Positions 9,876 to 19,017 of a DNA stretch of 64,000 bases are shown piece by piece. Each line of letters begins with the position of its first letter. The first letter of the stretch is position 1. Source of the DNA: JADJGC01 sp964617645 (lineage in GTDB: Bacteria; Zixibacteria; MSB-5A5; CAIYYT01). A model generated the notes under the pieces. That model was not told the DNA's origin and did not search any database. It saw nothing but the letters and a program-made list of their open reading frames with translations. The stretch spans positions 186,001 to 250,000 of the forward strand of contig CAZTYE010000002.1 of NCBI GenBank assembly GCA_964617645.1, read 5' to 3'. A program made the translations under genes and the position numbers.

Positions 9876-10451
9876 ATGTTAGATTGGCTTCTCGAAATCG
9901 ACACCGCGGTCTTCCTGACTCTGAACAGGGAATTGGCCAATCCGGTGTTTGATGCGATCATGCCAATCTTGACAAATCAGTGGGTACTGCGCGCGGTGCT
10001 TGTGCTGGTCCTTGCGGCGGTAGCGTTGTTCGGCGGTCGCCGCGGACGAATCGTCGCCGTTCTGGCAATCGTGACAGTAACGATTTCGGATCAACTGTCT
10101 GCATCGGTCGTTAAGCCGCTGATCGAGCGGGTGCGCCCGTGTCATGTGCTCGGCGATGTTCATCTGCTGGTGAATTGCTCGCAGGGCTACTCGTTTCCTT
10201 CATCGCACGCCGCAAACGTCTGCGGACAAGCCTTACTCATTGGGAACTTTTTCCCGCGCTGGCGTTGGGCGCTGTGGATTTTGGCGATTCTCGTCAGCTA
10301 CTCGCGAATCGCCGTAGGTGTACACTATCCGCTGGATGTAATCGGCGGTGCCGCTGTCGGTATGCTCAGCGGCTCGCTCATGATCTGCTTTAACCAACTT
10401 CTTCTCAGACAACTTTCAAGATTCGCCGTTCACCCGGCCGGCAAACCATAG
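9876..10451 (+). CDS. PAP2-family phosphatase (undecaprenyl-diphosphatase-like)
   Basis: This 191-residue integral membrane protein has about five hydrophobic helices. The three PAP2 motifs are complete: 'KPLIERVRP' (C1), 'PSSHAAN' (C2) and 'SRIAVGVHYPLDVIGG' (C3). The conserved histidines of C2 and C3 carry out phosphoryl transfer on the outer face of the membrane. BcrC-type members recycle undecaprenyl diphosphate, which suits its place just upstream of the polysaccharide genes. Other PAP2 substrates, such as phosphatidylglycerol phosphate or lipid A, are possible. Confidence 0.88.
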   Translation: MLDWLLEIDTAVFLTLNRELANPVFDAIMPILTNQWVLRAVLVLVLAAVALFGGRRGRIVAVLAIVTVTISDQLSASVVKPLIERVRPCHVLGDVHLLVNCSQGYSFPSSHAANVCGQALLIGNFFPRWRWALWILAILVSYSRIAVGVHYPLDVIGGAAVGMLSGSLMICFNQLLLRQLSRFAVHPAGKP

Positions 10452-10643
10452 GCCGCGCCGAGACTGATCTTTCCAAAGCGGAAACTCGGGGCCGTCGCAC
10501 ACGGAAGAGCTTTCCCTGCAAAAACCGCAGATCAGGAATCTCGCCGCTGTTGCACGCCATAACATGTTGACGGACAACAACCATTCAAGAATGAAACATC
10601 GCGGCATGACAGTTGCATGTGCAGGAGAGGGGTTAGAGGAGTC

Positions 10644-11702
10644 ATGGAGCGACTACTGCCATCCGAAAGCAATCAGCCTGAAATCGGAAGGCTGCTCCGC
10701 GTAGCGTGGACGGCTCGCATTCGTATTGTGATCACGGTCGCAGCGGTAACGACTCTTGCGGCAGCGGTCAACTTTCTGATGCCCAATTCCTACCGCTCAA
10801 GCGGAACGCTCCTGCCGACCGGCCAACAGACGGTTTCATCGGCGTTGGGAAATCTGGCGGCTGCCGTTCCTAACTTGGATTTGCTCAAGAGTGATCCGGA
10901 GCCAACCGGTTCCTCGCAACTTTTTCCCGACATGTTGCGCTCGGATGCGATTCGCTGCCGGGTGCTCGACACCGAGCTACCGCCGGCGCTTGCCCAGCGA
11001 CTGGATGCGCAGACGACTGGCGGCGTCTTCAGCGAGGCACGATCCCAGCAACTCCGCAGTTTGTCGGCGGCGACTTCAATCGGCAAAGACAAGAACACCG
11101 GCGTCATCTCCGTGAGCTTTGAGTGGACGGACGCCGAGTTTGCGCAGTTCGTCGCGGCGGAGTACCTTCGGCAACTTGATCTTTTTTGTTCGAGCGAACG
11201 GTTCGCGCGCCTCGACGAGCAGCGACGATTTGTCGAAAGTCGACTTGCCGACGCAGAGATCCGCCTGCGCGCGGCGGAAGATTCTCTGCTGCTGTTTCGC
11301 GAACAGAACCGCAATTACTATGTGTCCGGCTCGCCGGAAATGCAATTGGAACATGAGCGACGCGTCCGCGTCGTGTCCGAAATCGGCCAGGTGTGCGGAC
11401 TCCTCAAGCAGCAATTGGAGTTGACGACCATCGAGGCCAAGCGCAAAAAACCGGTGGTCGCAGTTCTGGATTGGCCGCGAATCCCCGATGAAAAGTGCGG
11501 GCCGCATCGCGTCATCAATATCATTCAGTTTTCGCTCGCCGCGTTGCTACTCACGCTCGCGGTGTTCGTCGGTCGCGACTTTCTCCGCCGCCAGCTCTCC
11601 GAACAACAGGTTATTGAACTGCGGCAATTGCGCAGCGAGTTGAAGCGTGAAGTCAGCGGCATTCGCGGCCGGCTGCGTCTGCGGCGAAAGGCAGAAGCGT
11701 GA
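10644..11702 (+). CDS. Wzz/GumC-like polysaccharide chain-length determinant protein
   Basis: ATG 10644 has a strong upstream GGAG and gives 352 residues; an ATG 27 bases upstream lacks such a site. The topology is that of polysaccharide co-polymerases. One membrane helix lies near the N-terminus (about 30-50, 'IVITVAAVTTLAAAVNFL') and is followed by the usual 'MPNSYRSSGTLLP'. A long periplasmic helical region spans about 170-250, and a second helix lies near 300-320. No C-terminal tyrosine kinase (BY-kinase) domain is present. It probably sets chain length for the polymer made by the genes that follow. Its stop overlaps the GTG of the next gene by 4 bases. Confidence 0.8.
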   Translation: MERLLPSESNQPEIGRLLRVAWTARIRIVITVAAVTTLAAAVNFLMPNSYRSSGTLLPTGQQTVSSALGNLAAAVPNLDLLKSDPEPTGSSQLFPDMLRSDAIRCRVLDTELPPALAQRLDAQTTGGVFSEARSQQLRSLSAATSIGKDKNTGVISVSFEWTDAEFAQFVAAEYLRQLDLFCSSERFARLDEQRRFVESRLADAEIRLRAAEDSLLLFREQNRNYYVSGSPEMQLEHERRVRVVSEIGQVCGLLKQQLELTTIEAKRKKPVVAVLDWPRIPDEKCGPHRVINIIQFSLAALLLTLAVFVGRDFLRRQLSEQQVIELRQLRSELKREVSGIRGRLRLRRKAEA

Positions 11703-12451
11703 AGGCCGTAATCCTCGCCGGCGGCCAAGGGACGAGATTGCGTCCGTACACGACGGTACTACCCAAGCCCCTGATGCCGGTGGGACAATATCCCATCGCC
11801 GAGACGATCATTCGCCAGCTTCGCTTTTATGGAGTCCGCGAGGTTACGTTTGCGGTCGGGTATCTTCACCAACTGCTTGAAGCCTACTTTGGCGACGGCT
11901 CCGCATGGGACCTGCACATCAACTATCTGCGCGAGGAACTGCCATTGGGCACGGCGGGTCCGTTGGCTCAATTGAGAGAATTCGATGAGCCTCTGCTGGT
12001 GATGAACGGCGATATCCTCTGTGATCTTGATTTCAGCGCATTCTATCGCGCTCACTTGGACAGCGGCGCGGAGATTTCGATCGCCGCTTACTCGCGAAGC
12101 GTGAATATCGATTTTGGCGTGTTGCGCGCGAATGCGAGTCACATGCTCGAAGATTATATTGAGAAGCCATCCTACGACTTTCAGGTGAGCATGGGCATCT
12201 ACGCGATTTCGCCTTCGATCCTGCCATTGATCACACCGCATGAAAGATGCGACTTCCCGGATCTGGTCAAAGCACTCTTACAGCGTTCACGACCGGTCAA
12301 GCTTTTTCCGTTCGACGGAATTTGGCTGGATATCGGTCGTGGCGAAGATTATCAGGCCGCGACGGAAGTATTCGAGCAGAATCAGTCGCGGTTGTTGCCG
12401 GCGCCACAGAACATCGCGACCGGGCGTCGCGTTTCGACTGCTTCACCCTGA
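11699..12451 (+). CDS. Sugar-phosphate nucleotidyltransferase (NTP_transferase family)
   Basis: The GTG start overlaps the upstream TGA (GTGA), which suggests translational coupling. The 250-residue protein opens with the pyrophosphorylase signature 'AVILAGGQGTRLRPYTTVLPK'. It continues with 'LLVMNGDILCDLDF' (metal-binding Asp), 'YIEKPSYDFQVSMGIY' and 'WLDIGRGEDYQAA'. This resembles mannose-1-phosphate guanylyltransferase or glucose-1-phosphate nucleotidyltransferases, which make NDP-sugars for surface polymers. No C-terminal left-handed beta-helix is present. The sugar and nucleotide cannot be fixed from sequence. Confidence 0.88.
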   Translation: MKAVILAGGQGTRLRPYTTVLPKPLMPVGQYPIAETIIRQLRFYGVREVTFAVGYLHQLLEAYFGDGSAWDLHINYLREELPLGTAGPLAQLREFDEPLLVMNGDILCDLDFSAFYRAHLDSGAEISIAAYSRSVNIDFGVLRANASHMLEDYIEKPSYDFQVSMGIYAISPSILPLITPHERCDFPDLVKALLQRSRPVKLFPFDGIWLDIGRGEDYQAATEVFEQNQSRLLPAPQNIATGRRVSTASP

Positions 12452-12482
12452 CGACGGCAAAAGCAGAGGAGGATCGCACGCG

Positions 12483-14489
12483 ATGGAAACCGCTGTTCTA
12501 AGAAAAGCCGTAGTCAAAGTAAAGCGCAAGCTCAGGCTGGTGCGCGCCTATCTGCCCGCGTCAACGCCCTCAGACGACGAGTTCAAGAGCGCCATTGGAT
12601 CGGAACTGGGCAGCCGCCTCCGTCGCCTCCCGCAAGTCTTTCCCGCCCTCGGCAACGGCTCAGTACTGCGCGATTGGCCACGGGCGTTTCCTCAAGATTA
12701 CCAACGATTGATCGAGACCGCGCACAACGCTCTGATTCACCGTTTCAACTTGCTGGGTTCGGGTTGGACAAACCTCGGACCGTCGATTGACTGGAATCTT
12801 GACTTCAAGAGCGGCAAGCGCTGGGAAACACGCGACTATCGGCTGCAGAAGCTCGTCGACCTGGCGGATGGTTCGGATGTCAAGCTCCCGTGGGAACTGT
12901 CGCGATGTCAACACTTCATACCGATGGCGTTGGTCTGCCTTGCCGAAAGCGAGGATGCCTACGCGACCGAGTTTCAGAATCAGATCTTGTCATGGTGCGA
13001 GAGCAACCCCTATCTGCAGACCGTTAATTGGTCGTGCGCCATGGATATCGCGATTCGCTGTGTCAATTGGCTGGTGGCCTATCAACTGTTCGCGAAGCAG
13101 CATGATTTCAGTCCGGCGTTTGCCGATCAATTGGTGGTCGATCTTTACAAAGGCGGCTGCGCCATACGCGCCAATCTGGAGAGTAGCGGCGCCGGATTCA
13201 ACACCAATCACTACGTCGCCGACTTGGTCGGATTGTTCTATCTCGGCGCCGTGTTTTCCGAAACAGCAAAGCCAAACGACTGGCTGGATTTTGCGCAATC
13301 CGAATTGGAGCGCGAGATCATGCTGCAGGTCGATGACGATGGGCTTGATTACGAATCGTCGCTGCCGTATCACGGATTGGTAACCGAGTTCTTCTTCTAC
13401 TCATGGTTGTTGGGCGAATTGCTGGGACGGCGATTTTCGGCGGCCTTCAGCGAGCGGCTACGGCTGATGGTCGAGAATCTTGCGCGCTTTACGAAGTCCG
13501 ACGGCCGGGTCGAGAATTTCGGCGACAACGATGACGGCCGGTTGCTCCGTCTGACAGGCCGCGGCGCGCGCGACTATCGCGATCTGCTTGCAGTAGCCGG
13601 GCAGACGATCAATGAGCTCCGCTGTGACCTCGACATCCAGCAGCCGGAGGCCGGATTGTTTCTGTCCGCCACGACCGCTTCAAGTAGGCAGCAGGAGTGG
13701 AATTCGATTCACCTCGCCGGCAGCGGCATCTGCCAGATGCGGTCCCAGCAGGTTATCATCAACTTCTTCGCCAATCGGGTCGGAACGGCCGGATTGGGGA
13801 ATCATAAACACAATGACCATCTCAGCTTCACCTATACCTATCGCGGCATGCCGATCTTCGTTGATAGCGGCTCGTACGTTTACACAGCGTCGGAAGACGA
13901 ACGCAATCGCTTTCGCGGCACCGCCGCACACAATACGGTGACCGTCGACAACCAGGAGCAAAACCGCACGGTGCGCGGGTTGCTCTTTTTGCTCCGCGCC
14001 GATGGCGTGCCGCGCATTGTCGAGTGGGGGAGTAATCAGGAGTATGATCGTGTCGTGGCAGAACACAACTGCTATGAGCGGCTCGATGATCCGGTCACGC
14101 ACCGAAGAGCGCTAATGTTCTGCAAGCGCACGGGGCTGCTTTTGCTTCGCGATGAACTTACGGGTGGTGACCGGCACCAGATCGATATCAACTTTCATCT
14201 TGAGTCAATGCGAATCGAGTCATTGGCGCCGAATCGCGTGAGACTCCGGCCGCAGCACTCAGAACGCGAAATCACCTTCGGCAGCCTGGACGCAGGGCAA
14301 CCGCTGATCCTGGACTCATGTTGGGTATCGCCAAGCTACGGCGTTAAGCATCCGGCGCTCCGGCTTTCACACTCATTAGAGGTCAACCTACCCTACACAA
14401 CGACCTTCTTTATCGCGCCGCTGGCTGACTTCGCGGGCGCTTCGCTGGAATCGGAAATCTCGCGTCTGTGCGAGTTAGCGGGATGGTAA
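12483..14489 (+). CDS. Heparinase II/III-like protein (polysaccharide lyase family)
   Basis: The product has 668 residues from ATG 12483, with AGAGGAGG upstream. The N-terminal half is an alpha-helical toroid with 'GFNTNHYVADLVGLFYLG' and 'YHGLVTEFFFY'. The C-terminal beta-sandwich carries 'GNHKHNDHLSF' and 'GTAAHNTVTVDNQEQNR', the hallmark of heparinase II/III-like lyases; Asn, His and Tyr of these motifs form the active site in characterised members. No signal peptide is visible, which is unusual for a secreted lyase. Homologues within biosynthesis clusters are thought to modify or trim uronate-containing polymer. It ends 7 bases into the next gene. Confidence 0.87.
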   Translation: METAVLRKAVVKVKRKLRLVRAYLPASTPSDDEFKSAIGSELGSRLRRLPQVFPALGNGSVLRDWPRAFPQDYQRLIETAHNALIHRFNLLGSGWTNLGPSIDWNLDFKSGKRWETRDYRLQKLVDLADGSDVKLPWELSRCQHFIPMALVCLAESEDAYATEFQNQILSWCESNPYLQTVNWSCAMDIAIRCVNWLVAYQLFAKQHDFSPAFADQLVVDLYKGGCAIRANLESSGAGFNTNHYVADLVGLFYLGAVFSETAKPNDWLDFAQSELEREIMLQVDDDGLDYESSLPYHGLVTEFFFYSWLLGELLGRRFSAAFSERLRLMVENLARFTKSDGRVENFGDNDDGRLLRLTGRGARDYRDLLAVAGQTINELRCDLDIQQPEAGLFLSATTASSRQQEWNSIHLAGSGICQMRSQQVIINFFANRVGTAGLGNHKHNDHLSFTYTYRGMPIFVDSGSYVYTASEDERNRFRGTAAHNTVTVDNQEQNRTVRGLLFLLRADGVPRIVEWGSNQEYDRVVAEHNCYERLDDPVTHRRALMFCKRTGLLLLRDELTGGDRHQIDINFHLESMRIESLAPNRVRLRPQHSEREITFGSLDAGQPLILDSCWVSPSYGVKHPALRLSHSLEVNLPYTTTFFIAPLADFAGASLESEISRLCELAGW

Positions 14490-15997
14490 TCGCGCAATCG
14501 CTTCGTCGGGCGCCGATCTGGATGTGGATCGTGGCGTTAGGTGCGATCGGCGTTGCCGCGACTCTGATAGTCGGCATCGCAATCAACCCCCTGCCCGTTG
14601 CCGCTGGCGCCATTCTGATTCTGAGTCTTGTCGCTCTGTCGATACGTTTTCAACAATATCTGCCGCAGCTTCTCATTCTGACACTGCCACTGGAGGCGAC
14701 TTTTGTCGTCGAGGCGGGATTCTCGGTAATGCCGGTGTACTTCGCCGTCGCGTTGCTCAGCCTGATGCACATTCTGCGGGGCGACGCGATCTTAGATTAC
14801 TCGACATCGACCAAACTCTACTCGATCTATCTCGCGGTCGTTGGTTTGTCTTTATCGTATGCGTTCTTGATTTCGGCGCCTGACGTTGATACAAGCGCAG
14901 CGATGTCGGCTCGTGCTTCGTCTCTGCGACCGCTGGTTCAATTCGGATTGCTCGCGGCGGGCGCTTGGTTCATGCTGCTGGTCGCCAAGGCGAATGCCAA
15001 CATCGAGCAAGCATTGAGTTCCGTTCGGCTGTACTTGTTTGTCGGTCTGCTATTGGCGTCGTTAGGCATTTGGCAAAGCTTCGCCGTGACTTTTGACCTT
15101 CCGGGCCAAGACTTCACATTTGCTTTCGGAGCCGCCTCCGAGCAGGGATACAAATACGGCGAAACGCGATTCTATTCGGCATTCATATCGAACTTCGCGC
15201 CGCGCGCGACCTTCCGTGAATCGCTGCACTTTTCGCATTATCTGATCTCGATCATTCCATTGGCCCTGGCATTGGTCATGTTTCGCCGCCAGTTGTCTCC
15301 GGCGCACCGGCGACGTTGGTATCTGCCGCTGGCAATCGCCGCCGTGACCGCCCTGTTCCTGACCATGTCGCGTTCCGGCTGGATCGCCGCTCTGGCGGGT
15401 TTGGCCTACCTTTTCGTCTTCGTCCCCAAAGCCAGATTTATGCGCATGATCGGCGCTTCGATTCTCACGGTCGCGGCCGTAGGCTCGATTTTGAGCTTTA
15501 TCGGCTATTTTCGATTCGATCTCGGGCTTTGGGAGTTGATTCAACTCCGACTTGATGCGGGCGCGCTGGAAAGCGATCCGCGCGTAGCTTATGCGGCGAC
15601 TTTGTGGCAGACATTCAAAGAGTACCCGGTGTTGGGTGTCGGGATCGGCAACTACGGACTGTTCGGCGCTGCAGCGCATGGCCTGCCGGTGGTGCTTTCA
15701 GCGCACTCGATCTTTCTCAACGCGCTGGTCGAGACGGGAGTCATCGGTTTTCTGGCTTTGTCGGCGTTTGTCGCGCATTTCTTCTGGCGGACCTACCGAG
15801 TATCGCGTCAGGCTCGTGACTTGGCCGTCTATCCCTATCTCATCGGAATCGGCGCCGGCGTTTTTGCAATGACGCTTCAGTACCTCACCTTTGGCGACCG
15901 GCCATCTTTCTACTATCTTTTTCTCATCACTATCGGCCACGTACTCATGAACTTTGCCCGCGAAAATTCAGTTGCCCGCGCTGTTCACGAACCGTAG
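14483..15997 (+). CDS. O-antigen ligase / Wzy-like polymerase membrane protein
   Basis: The ATG at 14483 overlaps the stop of the heparinase-like gene (ATGGTAA). The 504-residue product is strongly hydrophobic, with about 11-12 predicted membrane helices. A large periplasmic loop in the second half precedes 'YPVLGVGIGNYG' and 'SAHSIFLNALVETGVIGFLAL', the typical Wzy_C/O-antigen ligase signature (H-S-x-[FY]-L-x-x-L-x-E-x-G). It likely polymerises or ligates the repeat unit of the polysaccharide made by this cluster. It is the last gene of the cluster; no glycosyltransferase or flippase is adjacent. Confidence 0.87.
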   Translation: MVIAQSLRRAPIWMWIVALGAIGVAATLIVGIAINPLPVAAGAILILSLVALSIRFQQYLPQLLILTLPLEATFVVEAGFSVMPVYFAVALLSLMHILRGDAILDYSTSTKLYSIYLAVVGLSLSYAFLISAPDVDTSAAMSARASSLRPLVQFGLLAAGAWFMLLVAKANANIEQALSSVRLYLFVGLLLASLGIWQSFAVTFDLPGQDFTFAFGAASEQGYKYGETRFYSAFISNFAPRATFRESLHFSHYLISIIPLALALVMFRRQLSPAHRRRWYLPLAIAAVTALFLTMSRSGWIAALAGLAYLFVFVPKARFMRMIGASILTVAAVGSILSFIGYFRFDLGLWELIQLRLDAGALESDPRVAYAATLWQTFKEYPVLGVGIGNYGLFGAAAHGLPVVLSAHSIFLNALVETGVIGFLALSAFVAHFFWRTYRVSRQARDLAVYPYLIGIGAGVFAMTLQYLTFGDRPSFYYLFLITIGHVLMNFARENSVARAVHEP

Positions 15998-16054
15998 CTT
16001 TCCAGCGAGCAGTTTTCCCGAGAATTACCGGCGTGCATTACCGGAATCGAAGCC

Positions 16055-16795
16055 ATGTCTCAATTGCGGATATTCCTGAAAGCCGCGCTGTTCTTCGCTG
16101 CGGTGTTCAGCGCAACAATCCAATGTCGCGGGCAGCGAACGATGTCTGAGCCGCAAAGCGATCCGTTCTACCACCAGCGTCACATGATGGTCGAGCGCCA
16201 ATTGGCCGGGCGCGATATCACGGATCAGCGCGTGTTGGACGCGATGATGGCCGTGCGGCGTCACGAGTTCGTCACGCCGGACTACCGCTCCGAGGCATAC
16301 ATCGATGACCCATTGCCGATCGGCTTTGGCCAGACGATTTCACAGCCATACATCGTCGCGCTCATGACGCAACTGGCGGAAGTCGACTCATCTTCGCGTG
16401 TGCTCGAGATCGGCACCGGTTCGGGTTACCAGGCCGCGGTGCTGGCGGAATTGACGGCGCAGGTGTACTCGATCGAGATCGTCGAACCGCTTTGTCGGCG
16501 CGCCGATTCGACTCTGGCTACTCTGGGCTACGAAAATGTGTCCATTCGATGCGGCGACGGTTATCGCGGCTGGCCGGAAGCTGCGCCGTTCGATGCGATT
16601 GTCGTTACGGCAGCTCCGGAGCATGTCCCGCAGCCGTTGATTGATCAGTTGAAGATTGGCGGACGCTTGATTATTCCGGTTGGCGGTAATTCGCAAGACT
16701 TGCGGCGTATAACAAAGACGACGGCCGGTGCCGTATCCGAGTCGATCATTCCGGTGCGATTCGTGCCGATGACCGGCGAAGCTCAAGGCAAGTGA
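16055..16795 (+). CDS. pcm: Protein-L-isoaspartate O-methyltransferase, exported form
   Basis: The 246-residue protein carries the complete Pcm fold: 'VRRHEFVTPDYRSEAYIDDP', 'IGFGQTISQPYIVALM', SAM motif 'VLEIGTGSGYQAAVLAEL', and 'FDAIVVTAAPEHVPQPL'. It methylates isoaspartyl residues in aged proteins to start repair. About 25 residues at the N-terminus ('LRIFLKAALFFAAVFSATI') form a hydrophobic leader typical of a signal peptide. The enzyme may therefore act in the periplasm or at the outer envelope, whereas the usual form is cytoplasmic. An internal ATG at 16142 would give a leaderless form of about 217 residues. Confidence 0.92.
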   Translation: MSQLRIFLKAALFFAAVFSATIQCRGQRTMSEPQSDPFYHQRHMMVERQLAGRDITDQRVLDAMMAVRRHEFVTPDYRSEAYIDDPLPIGFGQTISQPYIVALMTQLAEVDSSSRVLEIGTGSGYQAAVLAELTAQVYSIEIVEPLCRRADSTLATLGYENVSIRCGDGYRGWPEAAPFDAIVVTAAPEHVPQPLIDQLKIGGRLIIPVGGNSQDLRRITKTTAGAVSESIIPVRFVPMTGEAQGK

Positions 16796-16895
16796 GAGTT
16801 AGCTTCTTATTGACGTGTGCTGCTGCGGCCCATAGATTGCAGCCTGTAGAGCGCCAACGCTGCGCAACTATCCAATTCTTGACTTAGGTAGTGAC

Positions 16896-18380
16896 ATGAA
16901 GGATCATTCGATTCGTTTTTCACGCAGAATCACAGTGGCGGCGCTTGCGGTCATGCTCGCCGCGCTAACGACGCTTCCGCTCTTAATCAACGGCTGCGCA
17001 ACGAATGCGGCGACCGGCAAACGGCAGTTGATATTGATCAGCGAGTCCCGCGAAATCGCCATGGGTCAGGAGGCGGATAAGGAAATCTCGGCGCAACTGG
17101 GTGTCTATCCCGACTCAGGACTGCAGATGTATGTCAACGATCTTGGTCAACGAATGGCGAAACTGTCCGAACGTCCGGCATTGCCGTGGTCGTTCAAGGT
17201 GATGGATGATCCGATTGTCAACGCATTCGCGTTGCCCGGTGGGTATATCTATGTCACTCGCGGCATTCTCGCGCATCTGAATAACGAGGCCGAACTTGCC
17301 GGCGTCGTCGGGCACGAGATCGGGCATGTCACCGGCAAGCACTCGGTGGCGCGGATGAGCTCGGCGCAAATTGCCAGCCTCGGGCTCGGCGTTGGTGTGA
17401 TCTTGGAACCGCGACTCGAACGCTTCGCCGGCGCCGTCAGCCAGGGGCTGGGATTGTTGTTTCTCAAGTACGGTCGCGACGACGAAAACGAGGCCGACTA
17501 TCTCGGCTTGCGCTATATGCGTACGATCAACAAGGACCCGCGCGAACTGGTGGGCGTGATGAACATGCTCAACGAAGTCACTACGGCGGCAGGTGTGGGC
17601 CGTGTGCCGGAATGGCTCTCGACCCATCCCGACCCGGGTAATCGCGCCGCGCGGATTCAAAGTTTCGTTGATACGATTTCCGCCAACCTGAATCAGAGCT
17701 TGGTGAATCGCGATGAATACCTGAAACAGATCGACGGTATCGTCTTTGGACAGAATCCGCGGCACGGGTACTTCAAAGAGAGCCGCTTTTTCCATCCCGA
17801 CCTGAAATTCCGCTGCGACTTTCCGACCGGGTGGCAAACACAGAATCAAGTTCAGGCGGTGGTGGCGTTGAGCCCCGGCCAGGACGCGCTGATCCAGTTG
17901 ACAATGTCCGCGGCGCAAACGCACATGCAGGCGGCGCAAAATTTCTTCGCGATTCAGGACCTCCGCGTTTCAGAAACGCAGAGCGGCAACCTGAACGGCA
18001 TCCCCGCGTCGTGGGGCAAATTTTCGATAATCTCTCAGGACGGCGAGTTGCGCGGCATGGCTTACTTTTACGAGTACGGCGGCGACGTCTACCAAATTCT
18101 CGGCTATGGCGTCGGCGAGAAGTGGTCGAACAACGAAGCAGCCGTCACCAATTCGGTTCGCAGTTTCAGCAAGCTGACCGACGCCAAGGCGCTCGCCGTG
18201 CAACCGTGGCGATTGAAGATTGTGACCTTGTCTGAACCGATGACTATTTCCGAGTTCGTCAGGAAATTTCCGACGCCGGCGCCGGAGGCAACTATCGCCT
18301 TAATCAATCGCGCCGATGAAAACACGAAGTTCCCGAAAAACTACAAACTCAAAAGCGTCGTTGGCGAGATGTTGCCGTAG
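16896..18380 (+). CDS. M48 family zinc metalloprotease lipoprotein (BepA/YggG-like)
   Basis: The 494-residue precursor has a signal peptide ending in the lipobox 'LLINGCATN' (Cys34). The zinc-protease motif HEIGH lies at 140-144, with the third ligand Glu199 in 'DENEADYLG'. The catalytic domain covers about 40-270. The C-terminal half holds a domain found in this M48 subgroup, ending near 'LKIVTLSEPMTISEFVRKF'. It likely acts in the periplasm on misfolded outer-membrane proteins, as BepA does in E. coli. It stands 100 bases downstream of pcm, which fits a shared envelope quality-control role. Confidence 0.9.
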   Translation: MKDHSIRFSRRITVAALAVMLAALTTLPLLINGCATNAATGKRQLILISESREIAMGQEADKEISAQLGVYPDSGLQMYVNDLGQRMAKLSERPALPWSFKVMDDPIVNAFALPGGYIYVTRGILAHLNNEAELAGVVGHEIGHVTGKHSVARMSSAQIASLGLGVGVILEPRLERFAGAVSQGLGLLFLKYGRDDENEADYLGLRYMRTINKDPRELVGVMNMLNEVTTAAGVGRVPEWLSTHPDPGNRAARIQSFVDTISANLNQSLVNRDEYLKQIDGIVFGQNPRHGYFKESRFFHPDLKFRCDFPTGWQTQNQVQAVVALSPGQDALIQLTMSAAQTHMQAAQNFFAIQDLRVSETQSGNLNGIPASWGKFSIISQDGELRGMAYFYEYGGDVYQILGYGVGEKWSNNEAAVTNSVRSFSKLTDAKALAVQPWRLKIVTLSEPMTISEFVRKFPTPAPEATIALINRADENTKFPKNYKLKSVVGEMLP

Positions 18381-18511
18381 ACCGGCGCGACTTGATTCGT
18401 TCCTCGCCATCAGCCATCAGTATTAAACCTTTGGACCGATACGGCGTTACAGGTGTATCTACTATGTCGATCCATGTTTGATGAACCGGTAAGCACGAAA
18501 GGCGAGACTTG

Positions 18512-18940
18512 ATGAAATCCCTGCTGAAACGAGCGCTGGACCCCGGCGCCACCGATACTGGCAAAGACTGGGGGCTGCTCTTGATCCGGCTCGGCGCCGG
18601 CGGGATGATGCTGTTCGCGCATGGTTGGGGTAAGCTGGCGAGTTTTGGTGAGAGACATGCAACTTGGGCCGATCCAATCGGTTTGGGGCCGACATTGAGC
18701 CTGTCGCTTGCGGTTTTTGCCGAATTCTTCTGCGCTCTGGCCGTGATCTTGGGGCTGGGCACACGGTTGGCGTCAGTTCCCTTGCTCATCACGATGTTGG
18801 TCGCTGCGCTTGTAGTTCACGCCGACGATCCGTGGAATAAACAAGAGTTTCCACTGCTGTATGCGACCATGTTCGTGGGTTTGATTTTCGCCGGTTCGGG
18901 GAGATTCTCCCTCGATCACGCGCTGTCCAAGAAGCTGTAG
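18512..18940 (+). CDS. DoxX family membrane protein
   Basis: The protein has 142 residues and four predicted membrane helices. The DoxX signature appears in 'LLLIRLGAGGMMLFAHGWGKL', followed by 'AEFFCALAVILGLGTRLASVPLLITML'. DoxX proteins are small membrane subunits linked to quinone or thiol redox processes; the exact role here is unknown. The start is placed at ATG 18512, with a GGCGAG stretch upstream. A GC hairpin follows 5 bases after the stop. Confidence 0.87.
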   Translation: MKSLLKRALDPGATDTGKDWGLLLIRLGAGGMMLFAHGWGKLASFGERHATWADPIGLGPTLSLSLAVFAEFFCALAVILGLGTRLASVPLLITMLVAALVVHADDPWNKQEFPLLYATMFVGLIFAGSGRFSLDHALSKKL

Positions 18941-18945
18941 CGATT

Positions 18946-18967
18946 GAGGCGCAGTACCCTGCGCCTC
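18946..18967 (+). terminator. GC-rich hairpin after doxX-like gene
   Basis: GAGGCGCAG, a 4-base loop and CTGCGCCTC form a perfect 9-bp stem between two convergent genes. It lacks a T-run, so it may be a Rho-dependent or bidirectional end structure rather than a classical intrinsic terminator. Confidence 0.5.
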
Positions 18968-19017
18968 TTCGCGAAGTGTCGTCGGACGCCATTTGCAAAC
19001 CGGCACAAATTACCTGC

